A stretch of DNA of 64,000 bases from Paenibacillus durus ATCC 35681 (GCF_000993825.1 NZ_CP011114.1:4960001-5024000), one strand, 5' to 3'. Positions 8,158 through 17,693 are shown, numbered from the stretch's first letter. Program-made: numbers and translations. The notes: a model not told the origin generated them from the sequence alone.

Positions 8158-8982
8158 ATGAACAAAATTACGGATACCGTAACGCTCCATAACGGGGTGA
8201 AAATGCCGCGCTTGGGGTTTGGTGTATATCAAGTTGAGGACGGTCGCCAGGTGGAGCAGTCGGTGCTGTCCGCACTGCGCGCGGGCTATCGAAGCATCGA
8301 TACGGCGGAAGCCTATTTTAATGAAGACGGAGTGGGAAGGGCGATTAGGGCAAGCGGTGTACCGCGGCAAGAGCTGTTCGTCACGACAAAAGTCTGGAAT
8401 ACCAACCAGGGCTACGAAACGACGCTTCAAGCATTTGAGAACAGCAGAAAAAGGCTCGGTCTTGAGTACATTGATCTCTATCTGATCCATTGGCCCGCGA
8501 GAGGAAAGTATCTGGAAGCCTGGAGGGCTTTTGAAAAATTATACCGGGAAGGCTATGTGCGCGCCATTGGGGTATGCAACTGCCATGAGCAACATTTAAA
8601 CGCCATCATGCAAAATTATGAGACCGTACCGATGGTCAATCAGGTGGAGCTGCATCCGCTGCTGTCGCAGGAAAGACTGCGCGATTTTTGCCGGGACAAC
8701 GGCATTCAAATCGAGGCCTGGGCCCCGCTGATCCGGGGGCAGTTAAACATTCCAGTGCTTTGGGAGCTGGGCAGAAAATACAGCAAAACTCCTGCGCAAA
8801 TCATCCTCCGCTGGGATTTGCAGCACGGGATTGTGACCATTCCCAAATCGGTTCATGACAGCCGGATTCGGGAGAATGCCGACATCTTTGATTTTGAGCT
8901 TGCTGAGGAAGATATGAGAATCATCGATGCGCTGAACCGTAATGCCCGCTGGGGGCCGGACCCCGACAATTTCAACTTTTGA
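8158..8982 (+). CDS. Aldo/keto reductase
   Basis: NADPH-dependent carbonyl reductase of 274 residues with the complete catalytic tetrad of the family: Asp48, Tyr53, Lys78 and His111 (in [14 protein letters not shown] and LIHWP). The N-terminal [15 protein letters not shown] and the C-terminal [19 protein letters not shown] cofactor segment are typical. It resembles B. subtilis YvgN/YtbE-type methylglyoxal and aldehyde reductases. GAAAGGATG precedes the ATG. With the upstream ene-reductase and the divergent AraC regulator it makes up a likely reactive-carbonyl response unit (inference). Confidence 0.92.
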   Translation: MNKITDTVTLHNGVKMPRLGFGVYQVEDGRQVEQSVLSALRAGYRSIDTAEAYFNEDGVGRAIRASGVPRQELFVTTKVWNTNQGYETTLQAFENSRKRLGLEYIDLYLIHWPARGKYLEAWRAFEKLYREGYVRAIGVCNCHEQHLNAIMQNYETVPMVNQVELHPLLSQERLRDFCRDNGIQIEAWAPLIRGQLNIPVLWELGRKYSKTPAQIILRWDLQHGIVTIPKSVHDSRIRENADIFDFELAEEDMRIIDALNRNARWGPDPDNFNF

Positions 8983-9005
8983 GGCAATGGGAAGCCTGAA
9001 TTACG

Positions 9006-9920
9006 CTACGGATGGAGTTCGCCCTGCGGAAACTCTTCGCCAGGCAGCCTCCAATGGTCCACCCAGAGCTTAGTCCGTTCGATGAATTTACTCGTCGCAG
9101 GGGAAGCATGCTTCATGGAAGGGATGACGATTCCGAGCGACCGGGAGCTGGGAGCCTCAAGTTCCAGCATGGAGACCTGGTGGCCCCGGCTGCTCAGAAT
9201 CATCTCGGAGATAATACTGATGCCGAGTCCGTTCTCTACCATGGCGATAATGGCATAATCATCCCCTGCCTCGAACTGAACTCGCGGCTGATGCGGAAGC
9301 TTGCTGAGCACGCGTCTGACGTCCTGATCGCAGCCCTTCGTCGGCATGATGAATGACTCTTGCTCGATCTGAGCATAGGATATGCGCTTGCTTCCGCTAA
9401 GCGGATGCTGCTTGGGTACGATACAGACCATTCGGTCCATCCACAGAGGAATGACCTCAAAGCTGTCCAAAGCCGGCAAGGACATGAAGCCGAAGTCGAT
9501 CTCCCCGTTTTTTAGCCAGTCTTCGATCTCATCGTAATCGCCGTTAATAAGCTTTACTTCGATCAGCGGATGCTCCTGCCGGAAGCTGCGGATGATTCCC
9601 GGCAGCCAGTTGATAGAGACGCTGGAGAATGTGCCGATACGGATGGTCCCGGCTTCTACCCCCTTAATCGCGGCGATCTCCTGTTTAAGCTGTTCGTCAC
9701 AGTTCAGCAGACTCCGAATATGCTTCAGCACCCGTTCACCATTTAGCGTCAACCGGACGCCCGTCCGATTGCGGATCAGCAGAACGAAGCCGAACTCATC
9801 TTCAAGGCTGCTGATGGCATGACTGACTGCGGACTGGGTAAGTCCCAGCGCTTCAGCCGCACGGGTGAGACTCCCCAGCTCAACAATTTTCTGGAAGACT
9901 TCGTATTTGATCAAGCTCAT
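9006..9920 (-). CDS. LysR-family transcriptional regulator
   Basis: Regulator of 304 residues. The N-terminal winged HTH reads FQKIVELGSLTRAAEALGL-TQSAVSHAISSLE, a textbook LysR DNA-binding region, followed by a two-lobe periplasmic-binding-like effector domain. An in-frame start exists at 9953, but AGAGGCGG is correctly spaced only before the ATG at 9920 (MSLIKYEVF). It diverges from the EamA transporter gene. The AT-rich intergenic segment contains the palindrome AATTATATAATT (9952-9963), a plausible LysR/promoter site. The transporter is the probable target; the effector is unknown. Confidence 0.9.
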   Translation of the reverse strand: MSLIKYEVFQKIVELGSLTRAAEALGLTQSAVSHAISSLEDEFGFVLLIRNRTGVRLTLNGERVLKHIRSLLNCDEQLKQEIAAIKGVEAGTIRIGTFSSVSINWLPGIIRSFRQEHPLIEVKLINGDYDEIEDWLKNGEIDFGFMSLPALDSFEVIPLWMDRMVCIVPKQHPLSGSKRISYAQIEQESFIMPTKGCDQDVRRVLSKLPHQPRVQFEAGDDYAIIAMVENGLGISIISEMILSSRGHQVSMLELEAPSSRSLGIVIPSMKHASPATSKFIERTKLWVDHWRLPGEEFPQGELHP

Positions 9921-10090
9921 AAATACCGCCTCTTTTTCATGAATATTATTCAATTATATAATTATAAACATTCATTTTATTTATCCTTTGTTCAGTTATA
10001 TACTACCCTTAGATTCGGGATACGTCCAGTGCCGATCCGGAAGGCGGACTTCCCTAACGATTTCGCCAGAACACAAAGGGGATGGAATGA

Positions 10091-10987
10091 ATGAAGCCAA
10101 GAAACGCCGATTTGCTGATGATGCTCGTAACGATGAGCTGGGGCTCGTCTTATCTGTTTATGAAGAACGGACTGGATTCCGTATCCCCGTTCAATCTGGT
10201 CGCTCTTCGATTCGGTTTGGCGTTTATGCTGTGTGCGGCCATATGGTTCAAGCGGTTGCGCTCGACGGACAAGATAACGCTAATGTATTCCTTTATACTA
10301 GGCTTTCTCCTATTTGCCGTATCTGCCTCCGTTATCTTCGGTCTTGGAAGCACTTCGACGTCCAATGCAGGATTTCTTGCCAGCTTGACGGTAATCTTCG
10401 TTCCGGCATTGTCTGCGATTGTACTGAAGCAGAAGCCGGAAGCAAAGCTGATCGCGGGCGCTTGCTCGGCGCTTATCGGTATCGGGCTGCTCACGATCAG
10501 CGGTCCGATGAGTATAAAGCCTGGGGATCTATTGTGCATCCTGGCTGCCCTGCTGTACGCTGCCCATATTCTGGTGACGGGAGCGGCGGCGAAGATTGCG
10601 GACACTCTGAATCTGGGAATTCTGCAATTAGGATTCGCGGCCGGCTTCGGCCTGGCATTCTCGTTCATGTTCGAACATCCCCGGCTTCCAGAGTCAACTA
10701 GGGGCTGGGTATCGATCCTGATGCTAAGCGTCGTATGCAGCGCAATCGGCTATATCGTTCAGTCCATCGCGCAAAAATATACCACACCAGCGCATACGGG
10801 ACTTGTGTTCTCGCTGGAGCCCGTTTTTGCCGCAATATTCGCTTACCTGTTCGCGAACGAACTACTGCCCTTGAGAGGTTATGTTGGAGCCGCATTGATT
10901 CTACTAGGGGTGCTGATGGCCGAGCTGAAGCGGAAGAGCGCTGCTCCGGGCGGGATTGGATACGGCAAAGGTGAGAGAGTGTCATGA
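10091..10987 (+). CDS. EamA/DMT-family transporter
   Basis: Inner-membrane drug/metabolite transporter of 298 residues with ten hydrophobic segments arranged as two EamA repeats. Typical stretches are WGSSYLFMKNGLD at the start and SIAQKYTTPAHTGLVFSLEPVFAAIFAYLF near residue 225. The family exports amino acids and small metabolites; the substrate cannot be predicted. GGGGATGGA sits 5 bases before the ATG. It diverges from the LysR gene, the usual arrangement of an inducible exporter. Confidence 0.88.
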   Translation: MKPRNADLLMMLVTMSWGSSYLFMKNGLDSVSPFNLVALRFGLAFMLCAAIWFKRLRSTDKITLMYSFILGFLLFAVSASVIFGLGSTSTSNAGFLASLTVIFVPALSAIVLKQKPEAKLIAGACSALIGIGLLTISGPMSIKPGDLLCILAALLYAAHILVTGAAAKIADTLNLGILQLGFAAGFGLAFSFMFEHPRLPESTRGWVSILMLSVVCSAIGYIVQSIAQKYTTPAHTGLVFSLEPVFAAIFAYLFANELLPLRGYVGAALILLGVLMAELKRKSAAPGGIGYGKGERVS

Positions 10988-11100
10988 GAAAGTGATGCAA
11001 CTAGTCAACGGAGCAGACTCCAATAATCACGGGAAGCACAGCCAATTGAAGTAACTAATTACGAAAAATGATATAATAATAACGAATGGAGCTGATGCCG

Positions 11101-11940
11101 ATGGATTTGCTGGACCCGCGTGTGGATTTTGTATTTAAAAGAATTTTTGGCAGCGAGAACAACAAGGATGTGCTGCTGGTATTTTTGAACCGCATCTTTA
11201 CCGAAGCCGGTGAGCCGCCGCTGACCGAGATTATCTTGATGAATCCATACACGGACAAAGACGATCCGCTCGACAAACAGTCCATCTTCGATGTTTACGC
11301 CAAGACCTCAGAAGGCAAGCTAATTGATATTGAGATGCAGCTTTTTAATAAATACGATATCGAGAAGCGGACGCTGTTTTACTGGAGTAAACGCTATGCT
11401 GGTCAGCTCAAGGAAGGCGACAAGTATCCCGAGTTGAAAAAATGCGTGACGATCAACATTTTAAATTATTCGTTTCTGAAGAACGATCAATATCATAATG
11501 TCTTTCATCTGCGAGAGGACCGGACAGGGATATCTCTGATCGATGATATTGAGGTTCATTTCTTAGAGCTGCTGAAGCTGGATGAACGTATAATTCCATC
11601 TGAAGGCGGGTTGATTAATTGGCTGTTGTTTCTGAAAGGTGCCGATACATCCTATTGGGAGGTGCTGAAGATGAATGAGCCTGGGTTGGAGAAGGCGATG
11701 GACACCCTGCAATATTTGAGCCAGGATTCGGAAGCCAGACGATTGTATGAGGCCAGACAGAAATATTTGCATGATGAAGCTTCCATGATTGAGGGGGCAA
11801 AGTCGGCGGGTATTGCGGAAGGAATATATAAAGGCAAAAAAGATGTGGCCAAGAATATGCTCGCTATGGGCTTGGACATTGCTACAATTGCCAAGGCGAC
11901 CGGTCTCACTGAAGACGAGATTAAGTCTATAAAGCTTTGA
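11101..11940 (+). CDS. Rpn-family recombination-promoting nuclease / PD-(D/E)XK transposase-like protein
   Basis: Protein of about 279 residues with the N-terminal signature DPRVDFVFKRIFGSENNK, shared by the Rpn and PD-(D/E)XK putative-transposase families. The nuclease core is visible as SIFDVYAKT followed by LIDIEMQ, giving the D...ExQ-type active site. The C-terminal third is a spacer plus a short helical region (AEGIYKGKKDVAKNMLAMGLD), often variable and repeated in these families. GGAG at 11088 fits ATG 11101; ATG 11086 is also possible. Rpn proteins have been linked to RecA-independent recombination and phage defence. No terminal repeats are visible around it, so it is not called a mobile element. 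Confidence 0.85.
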   Translation: MDLLDPRVDFVFKRIFGSENNKDVLLVFLNRIFTEAGEPPLTEIILMNPYTDKDDPLDKQSIFDVYAKTSEGKLIDIEMQLFNKYDIEKRTLFYWSKRYAGQLKEGDKYPELKKCVTINILNYSFLKNDQYHNVFHLREDRTGISLIDDIEVHFLELLKLDERIIPSEGGLINWLLFLKGADTSYWEVLKMNEPGLEKAMDTLQYLSQDSEARRLYEARQKYLHDEASMIEGAKSAGIAEGIYKGKKDVAKNMLAMGLDIATIAKATGLTEDEIKSIKL

Positions 11941-12123
11941 TAATGAACCTTGCGGCAGCAAGCTGCCGAAAATCCGGTGCTTGACCTGGATTGGCGGGAT
12001 AGCTTCCGGGGCGGGAAAAAGGCGGCGCTCGTTCCGGCGGCCAATAAAATAAAATTATTGTTGTCCTCTCAATCAATTCATGTTATATTACTTTTTGTGG
12101 CTGTATTATTTTTGTATTCATAC

Positions 12124-12208
<85 letters not shown>

Positions 12209-12252
12209 TATAAGATAGATATATGACGATGCAGTCCAAGCTCTTAGCAGCA

Positions 12253-12288
12253 GCTCTTCAATTATGAAGAGCCTTTTTCTTTTTTTAG
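12253..12288 (+). terminator. Terminator after tRNA-Leu
   Basis: An 8-bp stem (GCTCTTCA/TGAAGAGC, 12253-12272) with a 4-base loop is followed by a long T-rich tract. Confidence 0.9.
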
Positions 12289-12322
12289 GGGATAAAGTTT
12301 ATTGGGAGAGAAGTGAAGACAT

Positions 12323-13708
12323 ATGATACAGCCTAATGTGAACGTAAAGCAGGGCTTACTTGAAAAATATTTCTCCGGACAATCCATAGACTACCGCCAG
12401 ATGATCGCGCTATTTATTCCGATTTTGATTGACCAGGCCTTTGTGGTAGGGCTTAATCTCGTGAACACGGCCATGATCAGCTCGGCTGGAGTGGCGGCGA
12501 TTAGCGCGGTGAATATGATCGACTCGATTAACATCTTTTTGCTTAGTGTATTTATCGCCGTTGCGACAGGCGGAACGGTTGTAGTAGCCCAGTATAAAGG
12601 GAGCGGTAACGATGCTATGGTCTCGAAGGCGACGGCTGGTGCGGTATCCTCCGTGTCTCTGTTGGCGCTTTGCGTCGGGTTGTTCGGGGTGCTGTTTCAC
12701 GGCCCTCTGCTTAACCTGTTGTTCGGGGCGGCGGCGCCGGATGTTATGGCCAACGGCAGGACCTATTTGATCGGCAGCAGTATCTCATTCTTAGGGATTG
12801 CGGTTGTGGAAGCGGTGTGCGGGGCCCTTCGGGGAATCGGCAGTACGCGAGCTTCGCTCTTTCTGTCGCTGATTATGAATCTGATTTACGTCCTCTTAAA
12901 TCTCGTATTTATTAATTTGCTGCATATGGGCGTTCTCGGTATGAGTATATCCCTTAATATAGCCCGGTATTTAGCGGCGTTTTGCGCCCTCTACTATTTG
13001 TTCCGGCTGGACAGCAATCTGCAAATCAAGCTCCGCGACATCCTGTCACTCAATCTATCCATGTTGAAAAAAATTATGTTCATCGGCTTTCCGTTTGCGG
13101 CGGAGCAAATGTTTTTTAACGGGGGCAAGATTTTGACCCAAATCTTTATCGTAAGCTTAGGCACGTACGCGATAGCCGCCAATGCGATTGGGGCCGCTTT
13201 TGCCGGGGTTATGCAAATTCCCGCGAATGCACTGGCTTTGACTATTATTACGGTGGTCGGCCAATGCATGGGGCGGGGGGATGTTAAAGATGCGAGAAAG
13301 TTCATCAAATCCTTTATTGTGGCATCGTCGCTGTCCTTTGTGCTTACAGGGTTGTTGATTTTGCCATTCTTTGAGCCGCTTGTGTCGATGTTTCACCCTC
13401 CGGCTGAAATTGTGGACGATATTTTCCTGATTGTACTAATTAATACCATTCTCCAAATTCCACTCTGGTCTATTAGCTTTATTGTTCCTTCAGGGCTTCG
13501 GGCGGCGGGCGATTCCAAGTTTACCTCGATCGTCTCCATGCTGTCCATGTGGCTGTTCCGCGTCGTGCTTGGTTATATTTTGGGCATTGTTCTGGACTTA
13601 GGCGTTCTTGGCGTCTGGCTTGCGATGGACTGTGAATGGGCCGTGCGGGGCGGGATTTTTCTCAAACGGTTCCTCGGCAAAAAATGGTACCAGCACCGCC
13701 TCATTTAA
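12323..13708 (+). CDS. MATE-family efflux transporter
   Basis: Membrane exporter of 461 residues with about twelve membrane segments in two homologous halves. Half one includes IPILIDQAFVVGLNLVNTAMIS and VAQYKGSGN; half two includes GFPFAAEQMFFNGGKI and GQCMGRGDVKDA. These are conserved MATE (NorM/DinF class) positions. MATE transporters use a Na+ or H+ gradient to export cationic drugs or metabolites. The start has GGGAGAGAAG in front. No regulator lies beside it, and the substrate is unknown. Confidence 0.9.
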   Translation: MIQPNVNVKQGLLEKYFSGQSIDYRQMIALFIPILIDQAFVVGLNLVNTAMISSAGVAAISAVNMIDSINIFLLSVFIAVATGGTVVVAQYKGSGNDAMVSKATAGAVSSVSLLALCVGLFGVLFHGPLLNLLFGAAAPDVMANGRTYLIGSSISFLGIAVVEAVCGALRGIGSTRASLFLSLIMNLIYVLLNLVFINLLHMGVLGMSISLNIARYLAAFCALYYLFRLDSNLQIKLRDILSLNLSMLKKIMFIGFPFAAEQMFFNGGKILTQIFIVSLGTYAIAANAIGAAFAGVMQIPANALALTIITVVGQCMGRGDVKDARKFIKSFIVASSLSFVLTGLLILPFFEPLVSMFHPPAEIVDDIFLIVLINTILQIPLWSISFIVPSGLRAAGDSKFTSIVSMLSMWLFRVVLGYILGIVLDLGVLGVWLAMDCEWAVRGGIFLKRFLGKKWYQHRLI

Positions 13709-13835
13709 CAGGCCGACCGCTAAACCTGGTGCCAGCAGGGTGTTCCCTTCTATTATTTTGTAAAGAGATTCATTGCCAGCATAGAGGGGTTGCCTTATTA
13801 TGGATATAATCATTCCATCTTAAGGAGGTACATGA

Positions 13836-14255
13836 ATGGCGCATATCATTTTCTATACCAAACCCGGTTGTATGGGAGCGGCCCGCCAAAAGGCGCTGCT
13901 GGAAAGTAACGGTCATACGCTGGAGGAACGGTCGCTGCTGAGTACGGAGTGGACACCCAAGACGCTGCAGCCTTATCTTGCAGATTTGGAGCTGAAAGAT
14001 TGGTTCAACCCGAACGCCCCTGCGGTCAAATCGGGTCAGGTCATTCCGGGAGCCCTTTCCCGGGAGGAGACGCTGGAGTTGTTATGCAGTAACCCCATCC
14101 TGATTAAGCGCCCGCTTATGAATATCGGCGATCAGGTTCTTGCGGGTTTCGATGCGGAACATCTGAAGAGGATTGGCCTCTGTGAAGTTCCCTCCGGTTA
14201 CAATACAGGATGCCATAGCCAGGATCAGGGCGGTGCCTGCGCTTCCGGGTCGTGA
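13836..14255 (+). CDS. ArsC/Spx-like thioredoxin-fold protein of the nitrogenase-associated type
   Basis: Cytoplasmic protein of 139 residues. The N-terminus IIFYTKPGCMGAARQKALLE is a thioredoxin-fold ArsC/Spx start with a single active-site cysteine (Cys12; the CxxC/CxxS partner is Ala). The region NPNAPAVKSGQVIPGAL and PLLIKRPLM-like ILIKRPLMNIGDQVLAGFD match what I recall of the 'nitrogenase-associated protein' subfamily better than true arsenate reductases. A Cys-rich tail (YNTGCHSQDQGGACASGS) is added. AAGGAGGT precedes the ATG. It stands alone with no nif genes near; its function is unproven. Confidence 0.8.
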   Translation: MAHIIFYTKPGCMGAARQKALLESNGHTLEERSLLSTEWTPKTLQPYLADLELKDWFNPNAPAVKSGQVIPGALSREETLELLCSNPILIKRPLMNIGDQVLAGFDAEHLKRIGLCEVPSGYNTGCHSQDQGGACASGS

Positions 14256-14379
14256 ACAAAACTTTGCCGGATCGGCATCGGGGTGGGCGAGGAGCTTAAG
14301 GAGCGCGGGATAGTATTCAGCACCGATTATATCTCGCTTAAGCATGCATAGGAGAAGTATACTACCACCTGAATCCCAA
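14256..14379 (+). other. Possible small gene remnant after the ArsC-like gene
   Basis: Directly after the ArsC-like stop, the same frame stays open to a TAG at 14349-14351. It encodes a protein-like string, beginning RIGIGVGEELKERG and ending in DYISLKHA, with no start codon of its own. It may be the tail of a decayed gene. I cannot name the family. Confidence 0.3.
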
Positions 14380-14415
14380 CAACCAACCCGCTATAGCAGC
14401 GGGTTGGTTGTTTTT
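14380..14415. terminator. Strong bidirectional terminator
   Basis: A perfect 12-bp stem (14380-14391 with 14399-14410) with a T run on the plus side ends the ArsC-like transcript; the minus-strand side also faces the convergent glycosyltransferase gene. Confidence 0.88.
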
Positions 14416-14433
14416 CACTCTCAATCTCCTACC

Positions 14434-15519
14434 TCACTTGTTACCCGCAGCCCCTGCGAGTACGGACGCTCCAGGTAGCAGTTCATCGTAAACCCCAAGC
14501 ATTTCTTCCGCCACGCGCCCCACGCGGTAATAGTCCAGTCCTGCCCCGGCCCGGGTGCGGTAGTGCTGACGCTTGGTCTCATTGGAGAGGAGCTCCCCGA
14601 TTGCTGCGGAGAGCGCCTTGGCGTCCCGGGGCGGAACCAGGATTCCCGCTTCTCCATAATCCAGTGCTTCGGGGATGCCGTCCACGTCTGTGGCGACGAT
14701 GGCGCAGCCCGATTCCCGGGCCTCGATCAGCACAAGCCCGAACGGTTCCTTATGGGAAGCCAGGACGAATACATCCGCAGCTTTCATCCACCGGCGGCTC
14801 TCGGCCTGAAAGCCTGCGAACCGGATTCTGCCGGAAAAAGGCGAGGCGGCAGCCCGTTCCTCGAACTTGGCCCGATCCGGCCCGTCGCCTACGATATAGA
14901 GCCTTGCTTGCGGATGGTCGCTCGCAAGAAGATCGAAGGCGCCGATGAGATCGGAGATCCCTTTACGCTCGTACATGCCGGCAACCGTGATGATGGCCCG
15001 CCCTTCCAAGGGGATGGGACTGGGATCAGAATCACGCGGGCTTCCAATAGTGCCGTTCAGAATGACGCGAAGCTTGTCCTTGCCGACACCCCGGCCAGCC
15101 ATGGCCTCGGAAACCGCTTGACTGACGGCGATCACTCTGTCGCCAACTTTCATGTAGTCCGCGCTTTTTTGAAACTCGTTATGAACATGAGTCACAACCT
15201 TGTATTTACGGAAGCCTTTCAGATAGCGGGCGAGTATCGCTCCGGTCATCATATGCGCATGGATGATATCGGGAGAGAAGTCCGCGACCACCCGTCTGAA
15301 ATTAAAAACAGCCCGCATCAGCTTAGCGGGCTTTCTTGTCTGGTCCAGATAGTAATGCCGGATGTTGTACCTGGCAATAAGCTCTTCATACTGTCCGCCC
15401 GCCGATACGATGCACACCTGATGATTTCTTGCTGCTTGTTCGCAAGCCAGGTCGACCATAACGTTGACGATTCCATTACCCGATTCCTTCACATGATTGG
15501 CGATATGAAGAATACGCAC
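14434..15519 (-). CDS. Glycosyltransferase family 4
   Basis: GT-B-fold retaining glycosyltransferase of 361 residues. The N-terminal donor loop reads NHVKESGNGIVNVMVDL. The C-terminal Glycos_transf_1 domain shows VAGMYERKGISDLI, LYIVGDGPDR and the nucleotide-sugar motif EPFGLVLIEARESGCAIVAT. It transfers a sugar from an NDP-sugar to a cell-surface or exopolysaccharide acceptor; the exact sugar is unknown. The GTG start has AAAGGAGGGG 8 bases upstream. It lies 14 bases downstream of the family 2 glycosyltransferase gene in the same operon. Confidence 0.9.
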   Translation of the reverse strand: MRILHIANHVKESGNGIVNVMVDLACEQAARNHQVCIVSAGGQYEELIARYNIRHYYLDQTRKPAKLMRAVFNFRRVVADFSPDIIHAHMMTGAILARYLKGFRKYKVVTHVHNEFQKSADYMKVGDRVIAVSQAVSEAMAGRGVGKDKLRVILNGTIGSPRDSDPSPIPLEGRAIITVAGMYERKGISDLIGAFDLLASDHPQARLYIVGDGPDRAKFEERAAASPFSGRIRFAGFQAESRRWMKAADVFVLASHKEPFGLVLIEARESGCAIVATDVDGIPEALDYGEAGILVPPRDAKALSAAIGELLSNETKRQHYRTRAGAGLDYYRVGRVAEEMLGVYDELLPGASVLAGAAGNK

Positions 15520-15533
15520 GAGGTTCCCCTCCT

Positions 15534-16340
15534 TTAAACTGGGCGTTTCTCGCTTTCGATGACATAGACCGGCTTCTCGCGTTTTTTTTCCCGGCCGTAA
15601 AGTTCATAAAGCTTGATTTCCTTGAGAAACTCATAATACATCCAGAAAAAGGCGACGCTGAAGCCGGCAATCCCTTTCGTAATCATTTTGCGGACGAACA
15701 GGGTGTAGACCAGCTTGGCGGGGGGCCTGAACAGAAGCCTTATCAGACTGAAGGTTTTTCCCTGGTCATAATCCTTTCGGGCTTCGAGATCGGTGTACTT
15801 GTTGAAGCGCTGTACATGGTCCTGAATGCTGCGGTAGCCGTGATGCCAGAGTGTTCCATCCAAACAAGGGACTGCGGCGGGATCGACATCCGGGCCTTCG
15901 TGCACGAGGACGTCCTTCATCCGCACTTCGTCTTTTTTGTATAGTCTCACGAGATGCTCGCCCTTTGGCATCCATCTGCCGAGAAAATCGCCGATCCGGT
16001 AAACTGTATAAGCCTTTACCTCATTCTCCGGCTCCTTTTTCCAGCCTATTAGCGACTTCTGGAGCTCTTCGCTTACCTCCTCATCCGAGTCGATAAAAAA
16101 GATCCAGTTGCTGGGCGCATGATCTGCCCCGAATATGCGCTGTTTGGCATATCCCGGCCAGGGATTATGGTAGACGGTACAGCCGAGCCGCTTCGCAATG
16201 AGAACCGTTCCGTCGGTGCTGCCTCCATCGACGACGACGATATCGTCCGCAAAGGGACGGCAGGAGAGAATGGCCTGCTCAATCTTCTCTTCCTCGTTCT
16301 GTGTGATAATCACAACGGACAATCGTTTGCTGTCAGTCAA
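15534..16340 (-). CDS. Glycosyltransferase family 2 (WaaE/KdtX-like)
   Basis: GT-A inverting glycosyltransferase of 268 residues. SVVIITQNEEEKIEQAI starts the nucleotide-binding half, VVVDGGSTDGT binds the base, and IFFIDSDEEVSEEL holds the DxD-type metal site. The type resembles WaaE/KdtX beta-1,4-glucosyltransferases, but in a Gram-positive it more likely builds a wall or capsule polysaccharide. The start is TTG, with GAGGTG 9 bases in front. First gene of a two-gene minus-strand operon; no terminator separates them. Confidence 0.9.
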   Translation of the reverse strand: MTDSKRLSVVIITQNEEEKIEQAILSCRPFADDIVVVDGGSTDGTVLIAKRLGCTVYHNPWPGYAKQRIFGADHAPSNWIFFIDSDEEVSEELQKSLIGWKKEPENEVKAYTVYRIGDFLGRWMPKGEHLVRLYKKDEVRMKDVLVHEGPDVDPAAVPCLDGTLWHHGYRSIQDHVQRFNKYTDLEARKDYDQGKTFSLIRLLFRPPAKLVYTLFVRKMITKGIAGFSVAFFWMYYEFLKEIKLYELYGREKKREKPVYVIESEKRPV

Positions 16341-16609
16341 TGTTTAGTTCACCTCTTTTTTGGGGGTTGCCGCTATGTTAAGTTTCCCTCGGTTCAACGC
16401 TTCACTTCTTATAATTCCAGATAATAATAGTTTTAGGTTTAGTTTACGCCTAAAGTTAAACTAGTGTATATACCTCTATAGTTCACCTTCTATTCATCCT
16501 TTTGAATAAGTACGTGAATGCCGGATACGTCCGCCGATCCGCGAGGCCAAACCCAAACACAAAATTGTAACAATATAATAGAAATATTCGGGATTTCCAA
16601 ATAAGGAGA

Positions 16610-16638
16610 TTGACGTAATAAACGCAAAACAATATAAT
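16610..16638 (+). promoter_or_regulatory. Strong sigma-A promoter upstream of the importer operon
   Basis: TTGACG (16610-16615) and TATAAT (16633-16638) are spaced by 17 bases. A transcript from here would start near 16645, about 175 bases ahead of the ABC ATPase gene, and meet the hairpin at 16715-16756. The 477-base gap 16341-16817 holds nothing else that I can support. Confidence 0.75.
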
Positions 16639-16714
16639 CCTATCAAGCAACTCGGGATTATATAATTTGGTGAAATCAAAGCAATTCTTAAATTAAAGTT
16701 GAGCGGACAGCCGC

Positions 16715-16756
16715 AGGCCGTATTCTTTCTTCTTCCAGAGGAAAGAAACGGCCTTT
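16715..16756 (+). terminator. Leader terminator (possible attenuator) before the importer operon
   Basis: AGGCCGT pairs with ACGGCCT and TTCTTTC with GAAAGAA, a 14-bp stem with one bulge, ending in TTTT. No gene precedes it on this strand; it lies between the promoter at 16610 and the first gene at 16818. It is best read as a leader terminator that could be regulated, or as the end of a small RNA. I recognised no known riboswitch consensus. Confidence 0.65.
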
Positions 16757-16817
16757 TGTGTTTCACCAGAGGCCGGCACCGCAGCTTTATCTTAATTTAA
16801 TGAGAGGAGTAATGCAG

Positions 16818-17666
16818 ATGTCCCGCTATCCATTGATCTCCACGGACGCGATAACCGAGGCTTCCCCAGAGGAGAGTGCCCGGCAGCCGATCATTTCGAT
16901 CCGGCAGCTTGGCAAATCTTTTGTATCCGGCAGCGGCAAGGGGGCGGTTCGCTATCAGGTGCTGAAAGATGTCGATCTGAATATCCAGAGGGGGGAGTTT
17001 TTTATCCTACTGGGTCCCAGCGGCTGCGGCAAGTCAACATTGCTTAACCTGATCGCCGGTTTTGAGAAGCAGACCGAAGGCGAATTGCTCGTGGACGGAA
17101 AGACCATTGACCGGCCCGGTAAGGAGCGGGCTATGGTCTTTCAGCATCCGGATGCTTCCCTGTTCCCTTGGCTGAATGTCCGGGAGAACATCGAATTCGG
17201 CCTGCGCATGCAGGGGGTGAGCCGCGGAGAACGCAAGGCCGTCTCCGACCGGTATATCGAACTGGCTGGACTAACGGGACATGAGCGCAAATTTCCTCGT
17301 GAGCTGTCGGGCGGCATGAAGCAGCGGGTTCAGATCGCGAGGGTGCTCGCGAATGACCCGGAGCTTTTGCTGATGGATGAACCTCTGGGGGCTTTGGATG
17401 CATTCACCCGCAGGGTTATGCAGGATGAGCTGGTGCGGATATGGACGGAGACCAAGAAGACGGTCATATTCGTAACGCATGATATTCAGGAGGCGGTGCT
17501 GCTCGGGGGCCGAATCGGCATTATGTCCATAGGTCCGGACTCGCGCGTGTTCGAAATTATGGATAACCGTCTTGAGTATCCCCGTGACATAACCTCGCGG
17601 GAATTCAATTTGATGCAGAAAAAGCTGCAAAGTATCTTCCAGGACGATCTGTATTTTCATTTATAA
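16818..17666 (+). CDS. SsuB/TauB-like ABC transporter ATP-binding protein
   Basis: ATPase of a nitrate/sulfonate/taurine-type importer, 282 residues. It shows Walker A GPSGCGKSTLL, the signature LSGGMKQR, Walker B LLLMDEPLGALDA and a switch His in VTHDIQEA. Of several in-frame starts, ATG 16818 (MSRYPLISTD) has AGAGGAG at 8 bases; ATG 16812 is too close and 16758 has no site. First of four linked genes with the permease, binding lipoprotein and a radical SAM protein. The substrate is unknown; this class carries small organic sulfonates, nitrate, pyrimidine precursors and other compounds. Confidence 0.9.
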   Translation: MSRYPLISTDAITEASPEESARQPIISIRQLGKSFVSGSGKGAVRYQVLKDVDLNIQRGEFFILLGPSGCGKSTLLNLIAGFEKQTEGELLVDGKTIDRPGKERAMVFQHPDASLFPWLNVRENIEFGLRMQGVSRGERKAVSDRYIELAGLTGHERKFPRELSGGMKQRVQIARVLANDPELLLMDEPLGALDAFTRRVMQDELVRIWTETKKTVIFVTHDIQEAVLLGGRIGIMSIGPDSRVFEIMDNRLEYPRDITSREFNLMQKKLQSIFQDDLYFHL

Positions 17667-17693
17667 GCCACTCTGAAAGGAGACAAACATACG

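Noticed and set aside
11101..11940. Rpn-type gene as a complete mobile element
   Set aside because: No terminal inverted repeats or target duplications were seen around it.
16494..16766. Minus-strand frame of 90 codons with two hydrophobic stretches
   Set aside because: It begins inside the leader terminator hairpin, has no ribosome binding site and overlaps the promoter at 16610; it could be a remnant but I cannot support a gene.
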